Source of the DNA: Pedobacter sp. Leaf216
Lineage (GTDB): Bacteria > Bacteroidota > Bacteroidia > Sphingobacteriales > Sphingobacteriaceae
Direction: 5' to 3'
Assembly (NCBI RefSeq): GCF_001421515.1
Contig: NZ_LMKM01000017.1
Span: 1-48,426 of the forward strand
DNA: 48,426 nucleotides
Of this stretch, positions 16,425-24,293 are shown piece after piece (the stretch's first letter is position 1; every line of letters begins with the position of its first letter). The position numbers were made by a program, and so were the translations under genes. The notes beneath the pieces were generated by a model. The model saw only the letters and a program-made list of their open reading frames with translations, searched no databases and was not told where the DNA came from.

Positions 16425-17720
16425 ATGAAAAGAGATTTACTTGCCCTAATTACTGCGGCATCTATCGGTATGGTATCTTGTAAAAAGAACCACGAAGAAA
16501 CCCCAACAGCACTCACTTATCCTAATGTAGCAGAAGTTGCCGATCCTCCGGTACTTTTCACTACCGCTGCTGGCGTAAAGGTGTATAATGGAGGCTTTGG
16601 TTCGGCGGTAGCTGCTGATCCCAATTCGCCTGATGTTTTTTATATGTTAACCGATAGGGGTTCGAATGTTGCCGGGCAGATTGCAAACTCAATCATCATC
16701 GGCAAGCCGGATTTTGATCCTCAGATCGGAAAATTCAGATTGAAAGACGGTAAACTAATTCTTGAAGAAACCATATACCTGAAAAATGCCAGTGGCGATA
16801 AACTAAACGGACTTCCGAATCCTGCCGGAATGGGTGCTTCGGGAGAAACGGCCTACGACTTAAACGGACAGGTAATTGCACCTAGTGCCGATGGTATCGA
16901 TTCTGAAGGTTTGGTAAGGGCTGCTGACGGGTCATTTTGGATCAGTGATGAGTATGGTCCTCATATTGCACATTTTGATGCTACCGGCAAAACCATAGAA
17001 CGTATTAATCCCTTTGGAACTGGTACAGGTGGACGAAGAATTCCGGCAGTATTTGCCAATAGAAGAGCAAACCGTGGTATGGAAGGCCTTGCCATTACTC
17101 CTGATGGGAAAACATTAGTGGGGATGATGCAGTCGCCAATGTACAATCCTTCAAAAAATGCTGTTGCCAATTCAGTTGTATTAAGGATTCTGACTTTCGA
17201 TATTGCAAGCGGAGCAACTAAACAATATGCTTACCTAATGGATAATGTTTCTTTAACAGGTGTAAGCGATATTGTGGCCGTTAACAGTACAACTTTTTTA
17301 ACCATTGAGCGTGATGGGTTGTATGGTGGTGCGGCTTCCAATCCGGCAGCATTTAAAAAGGTTTTTAAAATTGACATTAGTGGAGCTACCGATATTTCTG
17401 ATGCTGCGAATGGTGCTACAGGTAAACTATATGGAGGCAAAACGGTAGAAGAATTAAATAATGCTGCCGGTTTAAGTGGCGCAGGCATAACTCCGGTTAG
17501 TAAAACTGTTGTTTTAGACCTTTTAAAAGACCTGCCTTCCGTTTATCCCCACGATAAAGCAGAAGGACTGGCTTTATTACCGGGTAATATACTTGTAATT
17601 TCTAACGATGATGATTTTGGTGTGGTAGATAACGGCGCTAGTGGTTTTGCACAGAAAATTTTGCCGTTAACCAATTCAGTTGATCGGAACAGATTGTATT
17701 TTGTGAAAGTTAAGCTTTAG
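16425..17720 (+). CDS. Esterase-like-activity-of-phytase domain lipoprotein
   Basis: 431 residues with a lipoprotein signal (GMVSC, followed by KK). The mature protein matches the 'esterase-like activity of phytase' family: FGSAVAADPNSPDVFYMLTDRG, EGLVRAADGSFWISDEYGPH, NRGMEGLAITPDGKTLVG and AEGLALLPGNILVISNDDD. The repeated D-G and strand pattern suggests a beta-propeller. Members are annotated from proteins with phosphatase/phytase-associated activity, though a real substrate is rarely shown. It follows the metallophosphoesterase by 141 bases and closes the phosphate-ester locus; a strong palindromic terminator follows. Confidence 0.85.
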   Translation: MKRDLLALITAASIGMVSCKKNHEETPTALTYPNVAEVADPPVLFTTAAGVKVYNGGFGSAVAADPNSPDVFYMLTDRGSNVAGQIANSIIIGKPDFDPQIGKFRLKDGKLILEETIYLKNASGDKLNGLPNPAGMGASGETAYDLNGQVIAPSADGIDSEGLVRAADGSFWISDEYGPHIAHFDATGKTIERINPFGTGTGGRRIPAVFANRRANRGMEGLAITPDGKTLVGMMQSPMYNPSKNAVANSVVLRILTFDIASGATKQYAYLMDNVSLTGVSDIVAVNSTTFLTIERDGLYGGAASNPAAFKKVFKIDISGATDISDAANGATGKLYGGKTVEELNNAAGLSGAGITPVSKTVVLDLLKDLPSVYPHDKAEGLALLPGNILVISNDDDFGVVDNGASGFAQKILPLTNSVDRNRLYFVKVKL

Positions 17721-17742
17721 GATATTAGGAGTGATTCATCAT

Positions 17743-17776
17743 TTCCCAACCCGATAGCTATCGGGTTGGGAATTTT
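17743..17776 (+). terminator. Perfect 30 bp palindrome, terminator
   Basis: TTCCCAACCCGATAG and its exact reverse complement (17743-17772) form a 15 bp stem with no spare loop, followed by TTTT. It sits between the convergent phytase-like gene and the minus-strand receptor gene. The core CCGATAGCTATCGG recurs at 22406-22419. Nearby 17795-17814 (ATTCGCGC, loop CTTC, GCGCGAAT) forms a second hairpin, on the side of the minus-strand gene. Confidence 0.82.
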
Positions 17777-17840
17777 AAAGCATTTTGTATTAGTATTCGC
17801 GCCTTCGCGCGAATGGCGACAATACCAAACCTATCTGATT

Positions 17841-20258
17841 TTAATTCTTACCAACCCTGTTTTCTTCATCGGCTGTTCCGGTTCTTCTGTTGCGGGCAGT
17901 TTTTATTTTCATATTACCAAATTTATAGGTAAAACTTAGGCTTACCTTGCGGCTTTCCCATTCGTTTTGCCAAAAGGTATTGATATTGTTGTACGCCAGG
18001 TTTGCCCTGAACTTGCTCGTGTTAAAAACATCATTTACCTTAAATGAAACCGTTGCATTCTTTTTCCAAAAGGTTTTTTTAGCACCTAAATTAATCTGAT
18101 AACTTTCTAAACTGTGGAACAATCCGGATACCGAAGGCGATTCGTAAAAACCAAAAACCGAAATACTATAGTTTTTGGGTAGGGTAATGGTGTTATCGGT
18201 ACTAAAACCCCAGCTCCATGACGATGCATTGTATCCTGCTCCCTGTACCGGCGAAGAAGTACTGTTGTAAGCGGCAGAAACCTCTGTATTGTTGTTCCAC
18301 CATTTTGTTATGTCAAATGGGCTGCCTGTAGCTACATAAAAACTTACCGTGCGGTTTAGGTTTTCCGGTCTGGAGATACTTTCTTTAGTGGTATTGTTCT
18401 GGTAAATCACCTCCGAAATGGATTCGCTGCCAACCGAATAACTTAATGTAAGTACCCTGAAGTTTTTTAACGAATAATTAAATTCAAGGCTGTTTGCATA
18501 AGAGGGTTGTAGCAGTGGGTTACCTTGTAATGCGGTATAAGGATCGGTATAAAAGGTAAAAGGATTTAAACTGCTGTACGAAGGGCGGTTAATGCTTTTG
18601 CGGTAGGCTCCGGTAACCAGGTTGTTCGAATCGATTTTGTATGAAACAAAAAGTGTTGGAAAAAGCTTCCAGTATTTCCGTTCTATTGTGGTATTGGTGC
18701 CTGATGAGCTGCCATCGCCCAAGGTTTGCTCAGCACGCAAGCCGGCTTTGATCTGTAAGTTTTTAAAACTCTGATCAAGCGAAAGGTAACCCGCATTTAT
18801 GTTTTCATTATACAAAAACAAATTGGTACGGCGGGGATCGTTAATCCAGCCAGCGGTTTTTAACGAATCAAAACGCACATCGCTCTGCGATTTTACCCAG
18901 CTGCTTTTCCAACCCGTTTCCATTTTTAATGTTTTGTTAAAGTTTAAGCTGTAATCTGCCTTAACCGAATAGATGGATACCTTGCCCATGCCATTGTTGC
19001 GGAGATCGACCGGGTTGCCAATTAACTGATCATTGGCATTGAGGTAATTGTTGGTAAAGGTTTCGTTTTTACTGTTATCGTATTGAACATAATCGGCATC
19101 AAAACCCAGTTCTCCACCCAGTGTATCTGTTTTAAAACGGTAATTTAAATTAAATGCATGGTTTTTTTCGGTGTTGCTTTGCGGGTTGAACATTGATGTT
19201 CCGCCCATTTTTGCCCCGGCTGCATTATAATTTACCGAATTGCTGTTTACTTTGGTTTCTTCAGGCGCAGTGAAACCTTTTACCATAACGCCTAGCGTAT
19301 GTTTTTCATTGATGAAATAATCGGCACCTGTAGAGTAATTTAAACTGTTTGTTACCGGGTGCCAGAAATTTACCTGGTTGTATTGCTCATCGCCGATGGT
19401 ACGGTTTAGTGTTAACCTGTTAAATGAATTATAGTGGCCTGCATTTAAACGTACATAAGTGCTTACTTTGCCAATGTTATAATTAAGGTTGGTGCCTGCG
19501 TAAACTTTTTCGTAACGGCCATAACCGCCGCCTAAATTTGCGTTTCCGTTAAAGCCCTGCATTTTATTTCTTTTCAGTTTAATGTTGATAATACCTCCGG
19601 TTCCGGCAGCATCAAAAGAAGATGGAGGGTTAGAAATCAGCTCTATTTTGCTTAACACCGAACCTGGTAAAGATTTTAAGTAGGTGGTTAATTCCATGCC
19701 CGACATGTAGCTCAATTTGCCATCAATCATTACGTTAATACCCTTTTTCCCTTTAAGCACAATGTTATCATCCTTGTCCAGTTTAACACCCGGCGATCTG
19801 CTGATTACTTCCAAAGCATTATCGCCAGCAGTATTCATTTGCTCCACATTTACAATAACCCGATCCGCTTTTTGATCGATTACAGGCATTTTGGATCTAA
19901 TATTTACCTCTTTCAAGTTTTCTGAACGATCTGTGAGTACAATTGAAGGCACTTTAACCGCCAAATCTTTTACTTCAAAAACAGCAGATACATTTTTACC
20001 GTAACCCATCATTAACGCTTTTATCAGGTACCGGCCACTTTTAACATGATTAAACTCGTACAAGCCCTGTTGGTTGGTTGCCTGCAAAGCAATTGAAACC
20101 GAATCTGGTAAATGAATGAGTGCTACAGAAGCATAATCGAGTGCTTTATTGCTTTTATCGGTAACCGTTCCGCTTACTTTGATGTTTTGAGCGAAGGTAG
20201 ATTGCAGAGTGAAAATAAGGGACAGAAAAAGAGCAGTTTTAAATAAAATATTCATCAT
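17841..20258 (-). CDS. Outer-membrane beta-barrel receptor (TonB-dependent family)
   Basis: 805 residues: signal peptide (about 1-23, TFAQ), a carboxypeptidase-like beta domain (about 27-110), a plug domain (ALEVISRSPGVKLDKDD, VMIDGKLSYMSGMELTTYL, LSKIELISNPPSSFDAAGTG) and a long barrel of the OMP_b-brl_3 type ending in LSFTYKFGNMK and a charged tail. There is no SusD partner and the protein is shorter than SusC, so it belongs to the single-component receptor-like group of Bacteroidota. It is divergent from a LytS/LytTR two-component pair, which probably regulates it; candidate binding repeats lie in the shared region. The imported ligand is unknown. Confidence 0.9.
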   Translation of the reverse strand: MMNILFKTALFLSLIFTLQSTFAQNIKVSGTVTDKSNKALDYASVALIHLPDSVSIALQATNQQGLYEFNHVKSGRYLIKALMMGYGKNVSAVFEVKDLAVKVPSIVLTDRSENLKEVNIRSKMPVIDQKADRVIVNVEQMNTAGDNALEVISRSPGVKLDKDDNIVLKGKKGINVMIDGKLSYMSGMELTTYLKSLPGSVLSKIELISNPPSSFDAAGTGGIINIKLKRNKMQGFNGNANLGGGYGRYEKVYAGTNLNYNIGKVSTYVRLNAGHYNSFNRLTLNRTIGDEQYNQVNFWHPVTNSLNYSTGADYFINEKHTLGVMVKGFTAPEETKVNSNSVNYNAAGAKMGGTSMFNPQSNTEKNHAFNLNYRFKTDTLGGELGFDADYVQYDNSKNETFTNNYLNANDQLIGNPVDLRNNGMGKVSIYSVKADYSLNFNKTLKMETGWKSSWVKSQSDVRFDSLKTAGWINDPRRTNLFLYNENINAGYLSLDQSFKNLQIKAGLRAEQTLGDGSSSGTNTTIERKYWKLFPTLFVSYKIDSNNLVTGAYRKSINRPSYSSLNPFTFYTDPYTALQGNPLLQPSYANSLEFNYSLKNFRVLTLSYSVGSESISEVIYQNNTTKESISRPENLNRTVSFYVATGSPFDITKWWNNNTEVSAAYNSTSSPVQGAGYNASSWSWGFSTDNTITLPKNYSISVFGFYESPSVSGLFHSLESYQINLGAKKTFWKKNATVSFKVNDVFNTSKFRANLAYNNINTFWQNEWESRKVSLSFTYKFGNMKIKTARNRRTGTADEENRVGKN

Positions 20259-20323
20259 CGTGTTTGTTTTATAATTGACGTTTCAAAGATGAAGAGGTTG
20301 CATCAGCCCGAAAATTATATAAT

Positions 20324-20422
20324 CCCAACCCCTTAAAATATTATCCCAATGCTTTTTTCACTGCTAAACGGTGTTGATCCTTAAAATGTAGAGGTTGGGA
20401 TAATTATTTACAGGTTTGGAAT
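20324..20422. promoter_or_regulatory. Paired direct repeats, candidate LytTR operator
   Basis: Two CCCAA sequences (20324 and 20345, 21 bp apart; TTGGGAT on the minus strand) face two GGTTNGGA sequences (20393 and 20413, 20 bp apart) on the plus strand. LytTR regulators bind short direct repeats placed about two helical turns apart, and the gene for one begins about 1.1 kb away. One pair is oriented toward each divergent gene. An extra AGAGGTTG lies at 20293. Confidence 0.5.
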
Positions 20423-20464
20423 AAGAAAATAGGCAGTTAAAAAAGCTTTGCATAGTTTTAGAAC

Positions 20465-21472
20465 ATGAAAACAATAAAAATCATATCTATCCATATTCTG
20501 TGCTGGGTACTTGTATTGGGTTATTTTTATGGAGGATACTTAATTGATGGCATTACTTTTAACAAATCGGCCTTTAGTATCTCTATGAATTTTATACAAC
20601 TGATAGAGTTCTACATCTGCTACCTATGGGTATATCCAAGGTTTTTAAAGAAAAATAAGGTTCCCCAGTTAATCGGAGGCATTATACTTACCATCGGGGT
20701 TTTTATTGCTTTGAGGTACTTAATAGAAGAAGTGCTTTATTTAAAATGGTTTGGTTTTCATAATTACGACGACCGCACAACTGCCTGGGCCTACATTTCT
20801 GATAATATTTATTGGAGTTTAGGTTTCATTGTAACCCCCGCCGCCGCTTATGGAATTGAACAGAGTTTTAAATCAGAGCAGGTTAACCGAAAACTTAAAG
20901 AAGAAGTGGTTAAAGCAGAACTGTCGTTTCTTAAATCGCAGATCAACCCTCATTTTCTGTATAATACCTTAAATTATGTGTATTCACTGGCTATTCCCGT
21001 TTCGGATAAACTGGCCAATGCAGTATTGCGTTTGTCTGATTTGATGCGCTACACCCTGAACGATAGTCCGGATGGGAAGGTAAGTTTAGATAAGGAGGTT
21101 GAATATCTGGAAAGTTACGTGGCCCTTTTCAGAATGCGTTTCGAACCAAAATTTTATGTAGATTTTATTACCGAAGGCATTACCGATCAAAAAATTGCAT
21201 CTCTGATATTAATTCCATTTGTAGAAAATGCCTTTAAGCATGGTGTGGTAAATGATGAAACCCAGCCTGTGCGCATTAAATTAAAGGTGCAAAACAAACG
21301 TTTAAGTTTTGAGGTAAGCAATAAGATCAGCCATGCACAAAAAGACCATTCAAGTGGGGTAGGGATGGTTAATATTCACCGGAGATTGGATCTGATTTAT
21401 CCTGATAAACATGAGTTACTGATTTCTAACAATGGCAATACTTATAAAAGTACTTTGATTTTAAATCTGTAA
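20465..21472 (+). CDS. LytS/YehU-type sensor histidine kinase
   Basis: 335 residues. Four membrane helices fill the first 130 residues, with no separate sensor domain. The kinase part begins with FLKSQINPHFLYNTLN, where His163 is the phospho-acceptor typical of the His_kinase (PF06580) family, followed by the ATP-binding N-box (FVENAFKHG) and G-box (SGVGMVNIHRRLDLIY). It should sit in the inner membrane and phosphorylate the LytTR regulator that follows after 63 bases. The signal is unknown; because the gene is divergent from a receptor, a signal linked to that receptor is reasonable. Confidence 0.93.
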   Translation: MKTIKIISIHILCWVLVLGYFYGGYLIDGITFNKSAFSISMNFIQLIEFYICYLWVYPRFLKKNKVPQLIGGIILTIGVFIALRYLIEEVLYLKWFGFHNYDDRTTAWAYISDNIYWSLGFIVTPAAAYGIEQSFKSEQVNRKLKEEVVKAELSFLKSQINPHFLYNTLNYVYSLAIPVSDKLANAVLRLSDLMRYTLNDSPDGKVSLDKEVEYLESYVALFRMRFEPKFYVDFITEGITDQKIASLILIPFVENAFKHGVVNDETQPVRIKLKVQNKRLSFEVSNKISHAQKDHSSGVGMVNIHRRLDLIYPDKHELLISNNGNTYKSTLILNL

Positions 21473-21535
21473 ATGATAATTTGTATCGTTATATAAGTTT
21501 AATTACTGCTAATCGCCAAACCATAACTCCCTAAT

Positions 21536-22270
21536 ATGATCCGTTGCCTTGCTGTTGATGATGAAGCTTACGCTTCAGATATTATTGCTGCTTTTATAAA
21601 TAAAACACCATTTTTAGAATTGATGGGAACCACTACCAATGCTTTTGAAGCACTTAACCTGGTTCAGGAAGGAAAGGTAGATCTTGTTTTTTTAGATATC
21701 CAGATGCCTGAATTAACGGGGATTCAGTTCCTGAAAATCTGCGGAGGGAAGTGTAAGGTAATCTTAACCACAGCTTATCCCGAATATGCATTGGAAGGTT
21801 TTGATCTGGATGTGGTGGATTACCTGCTTAAACCAATCTCTTACGAACGTTTTTACAAGGCAGCCACCAAGGCGCAGCAGATTTTAGCACCTGTGGTACC
21901 TGTACAGCAGGAAACGATTGTTCAGCAAGTTGCACAAGGAAATGATTTTATTTTCATTAAAGGCGATACCAAGAATAAATTTATCAAGGTAAATTACGAA
22001 GACATCCTGTACATTGAAGGACTGAAAAACTATGTTTCAGTTTATACCGCCAGCCAAAGAATTATCACTTACCAGGCACTGCGCGAGCTCGAAACCGAAC
22101 TGCCTCAGCCACCATTTTACCGCATTCATAAATCGTATATCATCTCTATTGAAAAAATCAAAATGATTGATGGTAATACCGTTTACATTAACGACCAGGC
22201 GATTCCGATTGGCGAAACCTATAAAGAAGAGTTTTTCAAAGTAGTAAGGGAAGGCAAGAAGAACGGCTAA
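21536..22270 (+). CDS. LytTR-family response regulator
   Basis: 244 residues: a receiver domain (1-120) with acidic pocket VDDE, phospho-acceptor Asp54 in VFLDIQMPE and the conserved Lys in YLLKPIS, then a Gln/Val-rich linker and a LytTR DNA-binding domain (about 140-240; KNKFIKVNYEDILYIEGLKN, FYRIHKSYIISIEKI). LytTR domains bind direct repeats spaced about two turns apart, which matches repeats found upstream of the kinase gene. Likely targets are the kinase-regulator pair itself and the divergent outer-membrane receptor. Confidence 0.95.
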   Translation: MIRCLAVDDEAYASDIIAAFINKTPFLELMGTTTNAFEALNLVQEGKVDLVFLDIQMPELTGIQFLKICGGKCKVILTTAYPEYALEGFDLDVVDYLLKPISYERFYKAATKAQQILAPVVPVQQETIVQQVAQGNDFIFIKGDTKNKFIKVNYEDILYIEGLKNYVSVYTASQRIITYQALRELETELPQPPFYRIHKSYIISIEKIKMIDGNTVYINDQAIPIGETYKEEFFKVVREGKKNG

Positions 22271-22403
22271 TTAATCGATTGGTTAATTGTTATGTTGTTG
22301 AATATGCGCGTTCTTAATCTTCTTAACTCCTTAATGGTAAAAAATTAATTCCGTGCAAGTCCGTGTTTCCGTGGCACACATCAGCACAAAAATCCTTAAA
22401 TAA

Positions 22404-22421
22404 ATCCGATAGCTATCGGAT
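22404..22421. repeat. 18 bp perfect palindrome sharing a core with 17743-17772
   Basis: ATCCGATAGCTATCGGAT is its own reverse complement. There is no T-run after it, so it is not a terminator. The surrounding 22271-22518 gap otherwise holds only three loose copies of TCCGTG (22350-22372) and no gene. Confidence 0.7.
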
Positions 22422-22518
22422 CAAAATACCCCACCCACCACCATTGTGCATAAATTCTCCCCATTATATCTCCCGTTTTTTTTAAGTTTGCTGCATAAAG
22501 ATTAAATCAGTTATTACC

Positions 22519-22986
22519 ATGCAAGAAACCAATTCGCTTAACCAGGTTGCAGAATTTCACACTACCTTTAAACATCCTATTTTAGAAAACCCGGTTATTC
22601 CTTCAAAGCAGCGGGCCAATCTCCGCATTTCACTCTTAGCTGAAGAGTTGAAAGAACTACAGGAAGCGGTAGAAAATAATGACTTGGTAGAGGTTGCTGA
22701 CGCGCTTTGCGATTTGCAATATGTGCTTGCCGGTGCCATCCACGAATTTGGTTTAGGTGGAAAGTTTAAGACTTTGTTTGATGAAGTTCACCGCTCAAAC
22801 ATGAGCAAAGCCTGCAAAACGGTAGAAGAAGCAGAACAAACGATCCAGTTTTATTTAGATAAAGATCAAACAGAATCTTATTACAAAGAAATAGACGGAC
22901 TGTTCCTCGTATTCAGGAAATCGGACGACAAAACCTTAAAATCGATCAACTATTCTCCTGCAGATTTAAAATCTCACTTGGTTTAA
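22519..22986 (+). CDS. MazG-like nucleotide pyrophosphohydrolase
   Basis: 155 residues with the all-alpha NTP pyrophosphohydrolase signature: AEELKELQEAVENNDLVEVA with the E-E-x-x-E metal site, then DALCDLQYVLAGAIHEFG with the E/D-x-x-D site. The family (phosphoribosyl-ATP diphosphatase/MazG-like/DR2231-like) splits nucleoside triphosphates or related compounds to monophosphate and pyrophosphate, often as house-cleaning of non-canonical nucleotides. The exact nucleotide is not clear. It precedes the hydrolase gene by 18 bases and is probably co-transcribed with it. Confidence 0.85.
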   Translation: MQETNSLNQVAEFHTTFKHPILENPVIPSKQRANLRISLLAEELKELQEAVENNDLVEVADALCDLQYVLAGAIHEFGLGGKFKTLFDEVHRSNMSKACKTVEEAEQTIQFYLDKDQTESYYKEIDGLFLVFRKSDDKTLKSINYSPADLKSHLV

Positions 22987-23004
22987 CGATAAAATAAGTT
23001 CGAA

Positions 23005-23856
23005 TTGAAAAGGCTGAAACAGATTGTAAACGAGCTTAAGTTAACACAGGCAGATCCTGATTTAGCTTTAATGCGTGAATTCATTTTTTACTCCCCTAAA
23101 ATGCCTTTACGCTTGCATCAGGAACAGCTTATTGCCGAATCAAAACAGTTCAGTTTGAGTGTTTTTGATACTTATTTTACCAATGCCGAAGTAACCGTTA
23201 ACTGTTTTAGCTGGGGTAGTGGCAAACGCAAAGTACTGCTTACCCATGGTTGGGCATCAAAAGCTTTAGATTTTTATGAATTGATTGTAGCACTTCAAAA
23301 GAATGAAGAGCTGGAGATTATTGCCTTTGATGCACCCGGAAATGGAAGTTCAGTTTCAGAATTTTCCAACCTGATGCTTTATGCCGATTCAGTAAAAGCA
23401 ATTGCCTTAAATTATGTACAGCCCAATGTATTAATCGGGCATTCATTAGGCGGCATGGCCAATGTTATTGCTTTACAGGAGCTGGGTTTAACACCTGATT
23501 TGCTGATCAGCATTGCGCCATTAATCAGACTTAAAGAAAACTTCGAACAAAGTTTAGATACTGTAAGCATCGGAACTGCACATCAGGAAATATTTTTTAG
23601 CAATTTTGCCAAAGAGTTCCCGGTTAAAGCCAGCCATTTTAATCTTACCAACCTTTATCAGTTAAGCCCTGATTTAGATCATTTTTTAGCTTACGATCCT
23701 GCTGACCACATTTCGCCCTATACTTATCTTAAAGAATTCCTGGATAAATACCCTGCCATCAGCGCAAAATCATTTGAAGAGGTTGGACATTATAAAATCC
23801 TTAAATCTGTAGAGGTAATCGAAGATATTGTCTGCAAAGTAGAAGCCTTGAACTAA
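23005..23856 (+). CDS. Alpha/beta hydrolase
   Basis: 283 residues. The fold is evident: KVLLTHGWASKALDFYELI (oxyanion-hole strand and HG motif), FDAPGNGSS, the nucleophile elbow GHSLGG, and the catalytic His in EEVGHYKIL near the C-terminus. It has no signal peptide, so it is cytoplasmic. The start is a TTG at 23005 (MKRLKQIVNE); no better ATG exists before residue 24. It probably forms a short unit with the upstream pyrophosphohydrolase gene. The ester, amide or other substrate cannot be predicted. Confidence 0.85.
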   Translation: MKRLKQIVNELKLTQADPDLALMREFIFYSPKMPLRLHQEQLIAESKQFSLSVFDTYFTNAEVTVNCFSWGSGKRKVLLTHGWASKALDFYELIVALQKNEELEIIAFDAPGNGSSVSEFSNLMLYADSVKAIALNYVQPNVLIGHSLGGMANVIALQELGLTPDLLISIAPLIRLKENFEQSLDTVSIGTAHQEIFFSNFAKEFPVKASHFNLTNLYQLSPDLDHFLAYDPADHISPYTYLKEFLDKYPAISAKSFEEVGHYKILKSVEVIEDIVCKVEALN

Positions 23857-23880
23857 TTAATCAATTTTTATATAATTTGC

Positions 23881-23999
23881 CGCTGCCCACGGCAGGAAGG
23901 TTTCAAAGTAACTTTGCTTTGTCGCTGCCTACGGCAGGAAGGTTTCAAAGTAACTATGATCTATCGCTGCCCACGGCAGGAAGGTTTCAAAGTAATTTT
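23881..23999. repeat. Three tandem 42 bp repeats with small hairpins
   Basis: Units begin CGCTGCC(C/T)ACGGCAGG at 23881, 23923 and 23965, period 42. Each contains CTGCC-nAC-GGCAG, a 5 bp stem with a 3-base loop, followed by AAGGTTTCAAAGTAA. The rest of the gap to 24293 holds the palindrome TCATTTCGAAATGA (24011-24024), which looks like a worn REP-type element, and no gene. Confidence 0.9.
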
Positions 24000-24224
24000 A
24001 CGAAAAACCGTCATTTCGAAATGAAGGCTTAGGAATGTGCCAAGTGTGAAGCAATCTTTAAAGCCCCTAATAAGTTTCCAATCCAACCTTTTACAAATTC
24101 TGCGTAAATCTTCTTCAATCTGCGGGAAAACAATTCCCCGATAATACCAAAAGGCCGCTCATAATTTTACGCTTTTTCTTCCTACCTCCGTTTCCCGGCT
24201 CCAAACTTCAAATTACCTTTCATC

Positions 24225-24255
24225 CATAACAGTGCATAACAGTTAAAATTACTGT
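24225..24255 (+). promoter_or_regulatory. Candidate regulator-binding site upstream of rhaT
   Basis: CATAACAGT is repeated at 24225-24233 and 24235-24243 exactly one helical turn apart. The second copy also forms an inverted repeat, ACAGT-N7-ACTGT (24239-24255). The site is 38 bases upstream of the rhaT start. It may be the operator of the GntR-family regulator at the end of the cluster, but no second copy was found before rhaI or the regulator gene. Confidence 0.3.
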
Positions 24256-24293
24256 AAATTCTATTTTAGACCAACCAAATATATTAATCACGC

